Origin: Halanaeroarchaeum sulfurireducens
Lineage (GTDB): Archaea > Halobacteriota > Halobacteria > Halobacteriales > Halobacteriaceae
NCBI RefSeq assembly: GCF_001011115.1
Contig: NZ_CP008874.1
Location: forward strand, 868,001-932,000
DNA length: 64,000 bases
Direction of reading: 5' to 3'
Position 1 is the stretch's first letter, and the number at the start of each line of letters is the position of its first letter. Under the pieces are notes generated by a model. That model was not told the DNA's origin, did no database searches, and worked only from the letters and a program-made list of their open reading frames with translations. Shown here in pieces: positions 42,204 to 51,215 of this stretch. The translations under genes were made by a program, and so were the position numbers.

Positions 42204-43124
42204 TCAATCTTTGTAACCTAGATCCTTAAGCCGTTCACTAATTACCTCTTGCTCCTTTCCACTAATCTTACTGTTTCGTTCTGTTTGTCCTGCCGTGATT
42301 TTTCGTCTCTCTCCATTTGTATATTCAAGCCAAGGGACCGTTATTAGGTCATTGATATATAGGCCACGAGGGTGGCCATTAATCCTTTGCGGGATTGGGA
42401 ATGCCCAATCATGAAGCATTTCTCCGTGATCAGATGTTACTACTGTCTTCCCCCGGATTGTTTTAAGGATTTCTTCCACATAATCTAACACGATTTCAAG
42501 ATTCTCCTCATATGCCTTTTCAACTAGATGTGGTGAAACATCGTTAACGTTCGTTCCAACAGTATTCCAAAACGGTGTTCGACCCTCCATTTCAGGTTCC
42601 TCGTATCCCTCGTAATCGAATTCCTCTCGCCCAGTAGGCCCAATAAATGGATAATGTGGTTGAAGATAGTGAATAACAATTCTCTTGTTAGGAAATTCTG
42701 ATGCTACGTCTATTGCAGCTTGAGTTAGATCTTTTGGATGTACGGTTTTGATATCATTATCCCAGTGATCCCGCCACAGGTGTACTGTTGAGTGGAATTC
42801 GGCTGATCCTTTGTCGTTTTGTAGGGCTGGTGTAGCAGTGATATAAACAGTGTCTGGGAAATTACGGTCCTTTACGTTTCCGTCCATCCATTCATCGGTC
42901 GTAGATCCCCGAGATTCTCGCTTGGAGAGTGTTCCAGGAAGTGAATAAAGGTCAGCGAAGGTATCGTAACGGCATGCATCCAGAATAACGAGTGTGTCCC
43001 AGTCCTCGGAAAAGACATCAATACCCTTTGGATTGTATTCACGTGTGAATCCGTGTGTATGATAAGCTTTATTTAACCAGGTCGGTGACAATAACCGTCT
43101 AGCAACACTTCTAATTAGGGTCAT
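42204..43124 (-). CDS. Alkaline phosphatase/sulfatase-superfamily protein, paralogue 2
   Basis: 306 residues, homologous to 35032-35973: EDWDTLVILDACRYDTF near the N-terminus (about 40-56), VIHYLQPHYPF, VVTSDHGEMLHDWAFPIP, NGHPRGLY and the tail RLKDLGYKD. It keeps the metal-binding Asp and His residues. It is AT-rich, while paralogue 1 is GC-rich, so the two were gained separately rather than by a local duplication. Role on the glycan is inferred from position. Confidence 0.82.
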   Translation of the reverse strand: MTLIRSVARRLLSPTWLNKAYHTHGFTREYNPKGIDVFSEDWDTLVILDACRYDTFADLYSLPGTLSKRESRGSTTDEWMDGNVKDRNFPDTVYITATPALQNDKGSAEFHSTVHLWRDHWDNDIKTVHPKDLTQAAIDVASEFPNKRIVIHYLQPHYPFIGPTGREEFDYEGYEEPEMEGRTPFWNTVGTNVNDVSPHLVEKAYEENLEIVLDYVEEILKTIRGKTVVTSDHGEMLHDWAFPIPQRINGHPRGLYINDLITVPWLEYTNGERRKITAGQTERNSKISGKEQEVISERLKDLGYKD

Positions 43125-43383
43125 ATGATGGAATCTCGTCTAAAGTAATATTTAACTAGCGAATTGATTTAGAGTGTATTTTCTATTGACACATTGTATT
43201 TTCGGTACCCTCACCCGAGCAGCTAAGTTCTCTTATACCAGCTGAGTGCGTTTTATGCTCCCAGGCGAGAGTATTTCTGCCCCCGCCGCAAAATTCGCAG
43301 CCAATAGACCCCCCTACCCAATAGAGCTCCAAATCCAGACGCAAACTTACGACCGGCTAAATGAATTTGTATTACACAATTGG
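43125..43383. other. Intergenic region
   Basis: 259 bases without an identified gene. It has short GC-rich patches (ctcacccgagcag; cccccgccgc) within AT-rich DNA, possibly an old gene edge. Confidence 0.4.
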
Positions 43384-44496
43384 TCATAATAACTGCTGAT
43401 ATGCGTGAACATGTCTGTCTGAAATTTCTTCCAGATCAAACTTATTGACCCGATTCTCTGCTGCTTCTAGTATTTTTGTCCGAACTGTCTCATCTGTAAG
43501 AATTGTCTCGATAGCAGTGGCAACTTCTTGTGGGTCGTTTTCGTCGTCAACTAGGATGCCAGCGTTTCCGACTGCCTCTGGAACCCCTCCACGTTTTGAA
43601 CCAACAATAGGGGTGCGAGATGCCTGTGCTTCAATATAGACAATTCCGAATCCCTCAACGTCATATCCATCTCTTCTAGGAACCAAGACAAAACCACTTG
43701 CCTCAGATAATAGTTGTTGCTTTTGCTCTTCACTAATCCATCCTGTGAGATGAATTTCCGTTGAATTGCACACCCGCGATTCAATTTTCGATCTATTGGG
43801 CCCATCTCCAACGATTATTAGACTCCTGCCATTTTTGACAGACTGGTCAATAGTTTCCCAGGCTTCAATCACAGTTTCAATATTCTTCCGATCAACAAAT
43901 CGGGCCATGCTCACAACCGGTCCTGATTGACCACTAATTTCTTCACTTATTGGATTACTTTGGTATTTGTCCAAATCAATGGGTGGAGGGACAATATATG
44001 ATTCTGCATTAGGTTGGATGTCTTTGATTAGTACGGACGTGAACTCAGAGGGGGTGTGAATGAGATTTGCATCGCCAATAGCGGTTCGGGCCAAACTTTC
44101 ATTTTTCAATTCAAGGGCATGTGTTGAAAGAACAGTCGGAATATCTTGGTCAGCGGCAGCAATCATTGCTGACCAATTATTTATGTGCATGGCGTGAACT
44201 ACGTGAGGATTAAATTTTTCAATATATTCAACAGTTTTATTATACAATGAGTTCATATACACATAATCTCTTCGTGACAGACTCTTCACTCCATAGATTC
44301 GCTTCGGATGAGGAAATAGGTCACGAATTGATCGTTCGTTTGTTTCTCCGTCTAAGTAGAGAACAGTTGATTTATGACCTATTTTTTTCAAACCGGATTC
44401 CAGATTTTTTGTTACTGTTTGGATGCCGCCGGGTGGTGGGGGATAATCAATTGTGGCTATTAATACCCGAAGTGATTGACTCATAGACGAACTCAT
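43384..44496 (-). CDS. GT4 glycosyltransferase
   Basis: About 370 residues from the ATG at 44496 (44484 is equally plausible; the frame up to 44538 is less likely). It has IDYPPPPGGIQTVTKNLESGLKK, HAMHINNWSAMIAA, LSTHALELKNE, VVSMARFVDRKNIETVIEA and VPRRDGYDVEGFGIVYIEAQASRTPIVGS, with the donor Glu pair. It is AT-rich. It faces away from the FkbM methyltransferase, with about 90 bases between starts. Confidence 0.88.
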   Translation of the reverse strand: MSSSMSQSLRVLIATIDYPPPPGGIQTVTKNLESGLKKIGHKSTVLYLDGETNERSIRDLFPHPKRIYGVKSLSRRDYVYMNSLYNKTVEYIEKFNPHVVHAMHINNWSAMIAAADQDIPTVLSTHALELKNESLARTAIGDANLIHTPSEFTSVLIKDIQPNAESYIVPPPIDLDKYQSNPISEEISGQSGPVVSMARFVDRKNIETVIEAWETIDQSVKNGRSLIIVGDGPNRSKIESRVCNSTEIHLTGWISEEQKQQLLSEASGFVLVPRRDGYDVEGFGIVYIEAQASRTPIVGSKRGGVPEAVGNAGILVDDENDPQEVATAIETILTDETVRTKILEAAENRVNKFDLEEISDRHVHAYQQLL

Positions 44497-44588
44497 AACT
44501 GTGATGAGTAAGTAAATGTTTTCATCAAGATCTCGCATAGCGACAAACAGAAAATCAATTACGTTACTAAACCATTCTATTTGACCGT

Positions 44589-45338
44589 ATGATAAATCAA
44601 ATTAAGGGTGTGATTAGTGCTTCAAGATTCCAATCGGTATTTAAGCTCGGTAGTTCTGTCGTAGGAACTCTCTTTCACGCTATTCGTCCACACACACACA
44701 AAATAAAAAATACATATAATGACGTGACAATAGAAAGATATTATTTGATAGATAAACTACACCCGTACAAAGATCTTAGTGACAGGCCCCAATATGAAGG
44801 TACAATAGTTGAAGAAACTAAGCGATACGTTTCAACTGGTGATACTGTCGTCATCTTGGGTGGTGGCATTGGTGTGACGACTGTCCATGCAGCTAAAATG
44901 ACTGGAGTGAGGGGTGAAGTGTATGTTTATGAAGGGGCCGAGGAAATGGCTGAGCTACACTCTAGAACACTTGAATTGAACCCTGTTGAGGCAAATATAA
45001 AATTAACTCAAGCAATAGTCGGTAAAGCTGGCAAGTTGTGGGGAGATCCGGGGGAATACCAACAAATCAAACCCGATGAGTTACCTGAAGCAGATGTCTA
45101 TATTATTGATATAGAAGGAGCTGAGGCGGACGTAGTTCCATCATTAAATCATGATGGAATTATGATAATAGAAACACACGGCAAACTAGGTTCGCCAACT
45201 GAAGAGATGTGTGAGCGGTTGAATGATAAAGGATATTGCGCCGAGGTTGTAGGTGTAGCTGAACCAAGTATGCAGAAGGCGCATGAAGAAGGAGATGTTA
45301 AAGTAGTTGTGGCAGAGAGAAATCAGGAAGCTAAGTAA
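44589..45338 (+). CDS. FkbM-family methyltransferase-like protein
   Basis: 249 residues. It has the SAM-binding loop VVILGGGIGVTTVHAAKM (about 85-102), VYVYEGAEEMAELH (acidic residue after strand 2), and a later DVYIIDIEGAEADVVPSL, which matches the FkbM motif D-I-E-G-x-E. FkbM proteins O-methylate sugars or lipids. It probably methylates a glycan residue here. It is followed 17 bases later by a glycosyltransferase start. Confidence 0.83.
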   Translation: MINQIKGVISASRFQSVFKLGSSVVGTLFHAIRPHTHKIKNTYNDVTIERYYLIDKLHPYKDLSDRPQYEGTIVEETKRYVSTGDTVVILGGGIGVTTVHAAKMTGVRGEVYVYEGAEEMAELHSRTLELNPVEANIKLTQAIVGKAGKLWGDPGEYQQIKPDELPEADVYIIDIEGAEADVVPSLNHDGIMIIETHGKLGSPTEEMCERLNDKGYCAEVVGVAEPSMQKAHEEGDVKVVVAERNQEAK

Positions 45339-45354
45339 TATAATCTTTGTTAAA

Positions 45355-46272
45355 ATGTTCCAGAATATGACGACCAAAACTCCTGTAGCACTATTTATAT
45401 ATAAACGCCCAAAACATACCGAAAAGGTTCTAAAACAAATACGAAAAGCAAATCCTCAGTTATTGCTTGTTATTGCAGACGGTCCGAGGAACGAATCAGA
45501 ACATAGAAAGTGTAAAGAAACAAGAAGACTCGTTGAAGAGGTTGAATATGATTTTGAAGTAAGGACTAACTTTGCTTCGAAAAACCTTGGTCTTCGAAAA
45601 AGATTTGAAAGTGGGCTGGAGTGGATCTTTGAACAAACCGAAGAGGCAATCATTCTGGAAGATGACACCTTTCCACACCCATCCTTCTTTACATTTTGTG
45701 AAAATCTATTAGAATATTATAGAGATGATCGTCGTGTTTGGGACATATCAGGATCAAATCATTTAGGAAAATGGCAGCGTAATGGGTATGACTATCATTT
45801 TTCCCATTATGGGGGTATTTGGGGATGGGCCACATGGCGGGATTCATGGAAAGAATATAATTCTGAGATGGATCTTTGGAAATCAGATATTGTAAAAGAT
45901 CGCATCCGCGATGTGATTGCTAATGATAAACATTATCAATATACAAATCGGGTTTATGATGAGACAAGAGCTGGTGTGATTGAAACATGGGATTACCAGT
46001 GGGGGTTTTCTCGCCATCGGAACAATGGTCTTTCAGTTGTTCCATCAAAGAATCTCGTAAGGAATATTGGATTTGACGAAACAGCTACGCATACTACTGA
46101 TTCTACACCTGAGTTTGCAGAAGACGATATATTTGAATTATCGCTCCCGTTATCTCATCCCCCATTTGTTGCTCCAGATAGAGGATATGATCAGAGATTT
46201 CACAATCTCCGAAACACACGATCAGTACCGAGACGAATATTTGACGCTATTAACGATAAGATTAGCCGCTAA
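45355..46272 (+). CDS. GT2-like glycosyltransferase
   Basis: 305 residues from the ATG at 45355 (45367 is possible); the frame from 45307 overlaps the methyltransferase. Features are PVALFIYKRPKHTEKVLKQI, VIADGPRNESE, LEDDTFPHPSFF with the GT-A metal-binding Asp residues, and GIWGWATWRDSW. This is the pattern of a GT-A fold transferase that resembles polysaccharide-cluster glycosyltransferases of family 2. It is AT-rich. The sugar is unknown. Confidence 0.85.
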   Translation: MFQNMTTKTPVALFIYKRPKHTEKVLKQIRKANPQLLLVIADGPRNESEHRKCKETRRLVEEVEYDFEVRTNFASKNLGLRKRFESGLEWIFEQTEEAIILEDDTFPHPSFFTFCENLLEYYRDDRRVWDISGSNHLGKWQRNGYDYHFSHYGGIWGWATWRDSWKEYNSEMDLWKSDIVKDRIRDVIANDKHYQYTNRVYDETRAGVIETWDYQWGFSRHRNNGLSVVPSKNLVRNIGFDETATHTTDSTPEFAEDDIFELSLPLSHPPFVAPDRGYDQRFHNLRNTRSVPRRIFDAINDKISR

Positions 46273-46317
46273 ACTTTAAACCGGTTTACTTTTGTACCTC
46301 ATTTTTAGGTAATACGT

Positions 46318-47556
46318 ATGGATACTATTCGTCCCGTGCTTCTTACAGCGAGTGACACGGGTGGGGCAGGTACCGCCACTCGACGCATTCACAATGGACT
46401 TCGTGAGATTGATGTCGACTCCCGGATGCTTGTTCGGGATAAATCAGCGGACGACCCCTCCATCTACGGTCCTGATACCCGATTTTCGAAAGCAATTGCC
46501 AAGATCCGTCCACATCTTAATTCACTCCCACTCGCCTTCTACGACTCTTCTAACGCGTTTTCTATTAGCTGGCTTCCTGACCGTCTTCATAAGCAGGTTG
46601 AGAGCCTTAACCCGGATATCATTCATCTGAATTGGGTCGCCAACGGATATATGAGTCCAAAGTTGATTAGACGCCTTGATCAACCGATTGTCTGGCGATT
46701 ACCAGACATGTGGCCCCTCACTGGTGGGTGCCATTATGCGGATGGATGCACTCGCTATCGCTCCAAATGTGGCAACTGTCCACAGTTGGATAGTGACTTG
46801 TCGTGGGACCCATCTCGTATAACTCTAACCCGAAAGAAGCGCGCAGTTGAACAGTCAGATATGACTGTCGTTGCCACAACATCTTGGCTCGCCGAAAAAG
46901 CGTCGGAAAGTGCAGTCTTTGAAAATACCCCTATCAAAGTAATTCCGAATGGACTCAATACAAACACGTTCAAACCATTTGATCAAGAAATTGGTCGGGA
47001 TCTGTTTGACCTCCCGTCTGATGCACTATTGATCCTTTTTGGTGCAGTTAGTCCGTTTAGTAACCCACGAAAAGGCCACGATTTATTAATTGAAGCGCTT
47101 GCTCAGTTAGCACCAGACGCTGAGAAGGATGTTGAGCTTGTTTTCTTTGGTGCAAGTGAACCTATAGACCCGCCTGAACTTGAATTCCCAACACATTATA
47201 CAGGCTACCTCAATGATGAAGAGAGTCTAGCCCTATTATATTCTGCTGTAGATATTATGGTTGTTCCTTCGCGCTATGAGGGATTTGGACAAACAGTCAC
47301 CGAAGCTATGGCTAGTGGAACACCTGTCGTTGCTTTTAACACTACTGGTCCTGGTGAGATTATTGATCACAAAAAAACTGGATATCTCGCCTCCAAGTTT
47401 AATCCCTCTGAATTAGCTGATGGTATTGAGTTTCTTTTAACCAATCCAAATTACCGTGCGGAATTTGGTGACCGGGCACGCGCAGTCGCTGTTAACAAAT
47501 ACGATTACAAGCATATCGCCGAAAAATATCGCGGCCTATATGAATCACTAATTTAA
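46318..47556 (+). CDS. GT4 glycosyltransferase (WcaC-like)
   Basis: 412 residues. It starts ASDTGGAGTATRRIHNGLRE and has IIHLNWVANGYMSP, VWRLPDMWPLTGGCHYADGC with YRSKCGNCPQL, ILFGAVSPFSNPRKGHDLL, and VPSRYEGFGQTVTEAMASGTPVVAF (donor Glu pair). The W-P-L-T-G-G-C-H-Y block with two Cys pairs is known in the WcaC group. It ends the AT-rich segment; the next gene is GC-rich and on the other strand. Confidence 0.9.
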   Translation: MDTIRPVLLTASDTGGAGTATRRIHNGLREIDVDSRMLVRDKSADDPSIYGPDTRFSKAIAKIRPHLNSLPLAFYDSSNAFSISWLPDRLHKQVESLNPDIIHLNWVANGYMSPKLIRRLDQPIVWRLPDMWPLTGGCHYADGCTRYRSKCGNCPQLDSDLSWDPSRITLTRKKRAVEQSDMTVVATTSWLAEKASESAVFENTPIKVIPNGLNTNTFKPFDQEIGRDLFDLPSDALLILFGAVSPFSNPRKGHDLLIEALAQLAPDAEKDVELVFFGASEPIDPPELEFPTHYTGYLNDEESLALLYSAVDIMVVPSRYEGFGQTVTEAMASGTPVVAFNTTGPGEIIDHKKTGYLASKFNPSELADGIEFLLTNPNYRAEFGDRARAVAVNKYDYKHIAEKYRGLYESLI

Positions 47557-47727
47557 ATTTGAGGTTGCTTTGGCTTTTGGCCGAATTATGGACTTCAGTG
47601 AATGCTCAATCATGAATCTTTGAATTGGTGAAATCAATTCTATACGCATATCGTATCTGAATTTGCGAATTATGTCACCTACAATTGTAAAGTTTGCAGA
47701 TAGCACTCTTTTGTAGGCAAATCAGTT

Positions 47728-49530
47728 TCATCCACTTGCCTGAATCCCGTACAACTCGGCATACTTCCCATCCTTATCGACGAGTTCCCCATGCGCACCA
47801 GATTCCGTAATCTCTCCATCCTCCACCGTATAGATCCGATCCGCGTTCTTCACCGTCGACAGTCGATGCGCAATCGTGATAATCGCATAGTCCCGCTCCA
47901 TCTCTTCTATCGCCCGCTGCACCTGCTTCTCCAGATTCGAGTCCAGATCGCTGGTCGCCTCGTCCAGAATCAACAGATCGGCGTCCTCAATCAACGACCG
48001 CGCTAGAGCAACGCGCTGCTTCTGCCCCCCGGAGAGCCGAACCCCGTCGTCGCCGAGCAGCGTGTCGTAGCCCCGGGGAAGATCCTTCTCGAACTCGTCG
48101 ACCTTCGCGATCTCACATACGCGATCCAGTTCCGCCTCGCTCACGTCACGATTTCCGATCGTCAGATTATACCGTAGAGTATCGTTGAAGATGTACGGAT
48201 TCTGCCGGACGATCGACAGCCGATCTCGCCATTCACGAATGTCCATTTCGTCGATCGGCGAGCCATTCGCCCGGATTCCCCCTTCATCGACCTCGTACAT
48301 TCGCGCGAGCAAGGAAACGATGGTGGACTTTCCCGCTCCGGACTGCCCGACGAACCCGATGAACTCCCCCTTCTCGACCTCGAAGTCGATCCCCTGGAGG
48401 ACCCGTTCCTCGTCGGTGTACGAGAAGTGGACGTCGTCGAACTCGACGGTCTGCACCTCTTTGGGCACGGGCTCGGTGTCGGCCTCCGGTTCGGTGTTTC
48501 GCGCCAGTTCGTCGATGAACTCTTGAGCCCGAACCAGGTGCGGGAGGTTGTTCTCGACCCTGTAAAACTGCGAATTCAAACTGCTCGCCTTCGGCCCGAG
48601 TCGGAACATCGCGAACAGAAAAACCCCAAGCGCTCCGAGGGACATGTTCGCGAAAGAAATCGCCAGGAAGATCAATACGAACACGGAGACCGCGGTGAGG
48701 AGATTGTAGAAGTTCTTGATGGCCTGTTCGTTCCGCCTGAGTTTGATGCTCGATGAGGCGAACTGATTCACCGCATCGAGGAAGTCCCCGAACAGCTCCT
48801 CGCGCAGCCCGAACACCTTCGTGTCTCGGATTCCCTGGGTGCCGGCCTGCGCGGACTGTTGGACGCGTTCGTTCGCGTCGGCGACCTTGTCCCCGAGTTC
48901 GTACCCGGGCTCCACGACGTACCTGAATAGTACCGAGAACCCACCGAGGAGCGCGATCGCGAAGAGGGTGAGCATCGGCGCCAGGAACAGCGCGACCCCC
49001 AGATACATCAGCGCTAAGAGAAATTGCTCGACGAGGTTGACCACGTACTTGATCGTCCGTCCGGCGTACTCCGATTGCGTGACGATCGCGTTCAAAATAT
49101 CGTCCGACCCCTCCTGGTCGAAATACGAAATCTTCGCATCGAGGGCGTTGTCGAACGACCGCTTTTGAATCTCCCGAGTATAGTCCACCACCAGCGCCTC
49201 GCGCAGCCACCGAACCACGAACGTCGATGTCCACCGAACTGCGAGAACGACACTCACGCCCGCGATGACGTACCCGAGCGTGAACGGAATCCCGAGGGCC
49301 CGATAGGCGGTGACGAACGCCAGCATGACGCCGTCGGCGTTCGCGGCCGGATCCCCGGGGGCCTGTACGATCTCGATGATCGGCAGGATGAAACTCAGCC
49401 CGACGCCCTCGAGGGTGGCCGCGAAGACGCCACCCCCGATGATCGCGGCCGCGAACAGCGGCCGATACTTCACCACGCGCACGAGCGCCTCGAGTTGCGC
49501 CCGACGACCGATCTCCTCGCCCTCGCTCAT
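47728..49530 (-). CDS. ABC transporter, membrane plus ATPase (MsbA/PglK-like flippase)
   Basis: About 600 residues from the ATG at 49530. The six-segment membrane domain (about 25-330) is followed by the ATPase: Walker A GQSGAGKST (about 405), Q-loop IVRQNPYIF, signature LSGGQKQR (about 510), Walker B LLILDEATSDLD (about 533) and IAHRLS. Half-transporters of this type next to glycan genes include PglK, which flips lipid-linked oligosaccharide. It is the best candidate here for delivering glycan to the outer face for AglB. It is GC-rich, in contrast to the adjoining locus. Confidence 0.88.
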   Translation of the reverse strand: MSEGEEIGRRAQLEALVRVVKYRPLFAAAIIGGGVFAATLEGVGLSFILPIIEIVQAPGDPAANADGVMLAFVTAYRALGIPFTLGYVIAGVSVVLAVRWTSTFVVRWLREALVVDYTREIQKRSFDNALDAKISYFDQEGSDDILNAIVTQSEYAGRTIKYVVNLVEQFLLALMYLGVALFLAPMLTLFAIALLGGFSVLFRYVVEPGYELGDKVADANERVQQSAQAGTQGIRDTKVFGLREELFGDFLDAVNQFASSSIKLRRNEQAIKNFYNLLTAVSVFVLIFLAISFANMSLGALGVFLFAMFRLGPKASSLNSQFYRVENNLPHLVRAQEFIDELARNTEPEADTEPVPKEVQTVEFDDVHFSYTDEERVLQGIDFEVEKGEFIGFVGQSGAGKSTIVSLLARMYEVDEGGIRANGSPIDEMDIREWRDRLSIVRQNPYIFNDTLRYNLTIGNRDVSEAELDRVCEIAKVDEFEKDLPRGYDTLLGDDGVRLSGGQKQRVALARSLIEDADLLILDEATSDLDSNLEKQVQRAIEEMERDYAIITIAHRLSTVKNADRIYTVEDGEITESGAHGELVDKDGKYAELYGIQASG

Positions 49531-49552
49531 TGTGTGGGGATTGGGGTACCGC

Positions 49553-49563
49553 CCTTTATAGGC
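49553..49563 (-). promoter_or_regulatory. TATA box of the ABC transporter gene
   Basis: On the minus strand the sequence cctataaagggc lies about 26 bases upstream of the ATG at 49530, a fitting distance for a leaderless or very short leader mRNA. Confidence 0.5.
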
Positions 49564-49716
49564 GTTGAAACGCTGGCGGGGACCACGCAGCCGAACAGCA
49601 GGGACCCCAGATCGTCCGCTCGTCACTGGGTCGGGGTATGGCTGATTTCGCGCGGGCAGAGTGAAGTGGCCCGAGCCTCGTGGCGGTCGAAGAATCCCGT
49701 CTGACGGACCGGCAGA

Positions 49717-49854
49717 TCAATCGCCGCCGTCTGCAGCCGGGCGCGTTCGGTAGTCGTCGGGCTCGCCGCCAATGTCCTCGGCGAGTGCTTCGCGTAGCTC
49801 TTCGCCCTGTTCGTCCATCGCGTCCTGGAATTCCTCGAGTTCTTCGTCGGTCAT
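49717..49854 (-). CDS. Small acidic protein of 45 residues
   Basis: An ATG at 49854 overlaps the stop of the PemK-like remnant (ATGA), giving MTDEELEEFQDAMDEQGEEL, REALAEDIGGEPDDY and a stop at 49717-49719. The protein is very acidic and helical. It is not a shadow of any other gene. Overlap with the preceding frame suggests co-translation. I do not recognise a function; it could be an antitoxin-like peptide or a conserved haloarchaeal small protein. Confidence 0.55.
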   Translation of the reverse strand: MTDEELEEFQDAMDEQGEELREALAEDIGGEPDDYRTRPAADGGD

Positions 49855-50025
49855 TGGTTCCTCCGGATGTCGTGTCCATCCTCGAACCGCTTGCTGTACC
49901 GTTCGCCGTGCTGGTCATCACCGAATGGGTGCGTGTCGTTGTTGAGGATCAGCCATGGGCGCGGGTTCTCACTCGACTTAAACGGATCCGGACCCCAGAC
50001 GAGATCCCAGGCGCCGATAACTCAT
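49851..50025 (-). pseudogene. PemK/MazF-like toxin remnant
   Basis: An ATG at 50025 overlaps the HTH stop (MSYRR), but one extra C at about 50011 throws the frame. The other frame then reads WDLVWGPDPFKSSENPRPW and LILNNDTHPFG, the PemK-like core, and ends DIRRNQ at 49851. The part after THPFGDDQ does not match the relative at 53715-54047. It is therefore frameshifted and C-terminally altered. Confidence 0.7.
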
Positions 50026-50387
50026 TCAGTCACCTCGTCCTCGTCATCGACGGCGTGTTCCAACCACTCGTCCATGTTTTCCTCACCGAAGCGATCGTTG
50101 GCCGCTCGCGTACTCTGAACCATGCTGCCGTACGCGGCGATGTCATCGGCCTCACCGAGCGCCCAGTAGATACCCTTGTGACGGACGAGCCCTCGCTCTT
50201 CGAGTCGAGAGAGAACGACACTGATGCTCCCCGCGTTGATGTCAGTTGCATCGCGAATCTCGCTCTGCGTGAACGCCTGATCGGGATGCGCAGCGAGGAA
50301 CCGCATCACGCGGTCGGCGTTCGTCTCCCTAGAATGCTGGAGGCGGTTCTCAGTAGAGGATTCGAAGGTCTCGATGTCGATAGGCAT
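50022..50387 (-). CDS. MarR-like HTH antitoxin of a PemK-type pair
   Basis: 121 residues. A winged HTH is clear: ADRVMRFLAAHPDQAFTQSEI, NAGSISVVLSRLEERGLVRHK, IYWALGEADDIAAY. The C-terminus is an acidic tail (EWLEHAVDDEDEVTE). Such HTH proteins with acidic tails pair with PemK/MazF-like toxins in haloarchaea. Its stop overlaps the start of the PemK-like remnant, so the antitoxin outlived the toxin. Confidence 0.8.
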   Translation of the reverse strand: MPIDIETFESSTENRLQHSRETNADRVMRFLAAHPDQAFTQSEIRDATDINAGSISVVLSRLEERGLVRHKGIYWALGEADDIAAYGSMVQSTRAANDRFGEENMDEWLEHAVDDEDEVTE

Positions 50388-50631
50388 GTGTATCTTTTTG
50401 TCTGCAAATGTATTAGGTGTATCGACGTATTTCTAAATCACGCTGTGGAGGCGGACTGGGACGGGATTCAATCGGTTGCTCGCACGTGGCCTGTTCGGGC
50501 CTACTTCGGTGATATGCTTGGATTCGGGCGAATGGCACGTTAAATAGACGGTTGGGGCTAGTGAAGTGTGGCATTGACGCTTTCTTGACTTGTCTCCCTC
50601 TCGAAAACGGTCTTGCAGGATACACCACACT

Positions 50632-50643
50632 CCAATATATTGG
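50632..50643 (+). promoter_or_regulatory. Palindrome upstream of HTH module 3
   Basis: CCAATATATTGG is a perfect 12-bp palindrome with a TATA core, 45 bases before the HTH start at 50688. It could be both promoter and operator. The stretch 50388-50631 has no gene I can support. Confidence 0.5.
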
Positions 50644-50687
50644 GTATGGTCCCAGAGTATTTGGCACCTCGGCGCGTATCCACTGCC

Positions 50688-51209
50688 ATGGTCGAATCGT
50701 GGACCGAATCGATGACGGCTCGAGAGCGGGTCGAGACGATTGCGACGACGCTCTCTGAGCCACGGACCGCGAACTGGGTCGCCGAGCAGGCCGACGTCGA
50801 GTGGGACACGGCGAAAAAGCACCTCGACGATCTCGCCGAGTCGGGGGTCCTTCTCGTGACCGAGGACGAGACGTACGTGCCCGACCCGACCCGGGCGTAC
50901 TTCGATCACCTCCGGGAACTCATCTTGACGAACGACAGGGAGGAACTGCGGGCCGAACTCGAAGCCATCGCCGACCGCATCGAGGACTGGAAACTGCGTT
51001 ACGAGGTGTCCTCGCCGGAGGAGCTCGAAGCGACGCTGGCCGAGGATCTCCCACCGGACGAAATCCGAGACCGGCGACAGGCGCTCCGTCGCTGGGAGAA
51101 CAGCGCACGCTCGCGGGATTCCATCCAGACCGCACTCCAGCTCTACGACGACATTCAGTCACTCACTGACGACGTCCCTGCGACGATTCGCCTCGAGGGC
51201 GCGGGGTGA
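50688..51209 (+). CDS. HTH regulator/antitoxin of module 3 (DUF7342-like)
   Basis: 173 residues from the ATG at 50688 (MVESWTESMTARERVETIATTL), chosen because the module 5 relative begins at the equivalent place. The HTH is EPRTANWVAEQADVEWDTAKKHLDDLAESGVL; then DREELRAELEAIADRIEDWKLRYEV and a helical C-terminus with LQLYDDIQSL. It is 40-50% alike to 54415-54972 by eye. The partner gene starts 6 bases after its stop. Confidence 0.8.
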   Translation: MVESWTESMTARERVETIATTLSEPRTANWVAEQADVEWDTAKKHLDDLAESGVLLVTEDETYVPDPTRAYFDHLRELILTNDREELRAELEAIADRIEDWKLRYEVSSPEELEATLAEDLPPDEIRDRRQALRRWENSARSRDSIQTALQLYDDIQSLTDDVPATIRLEGAG

Positions 51210-51215
51210 CCCGGA

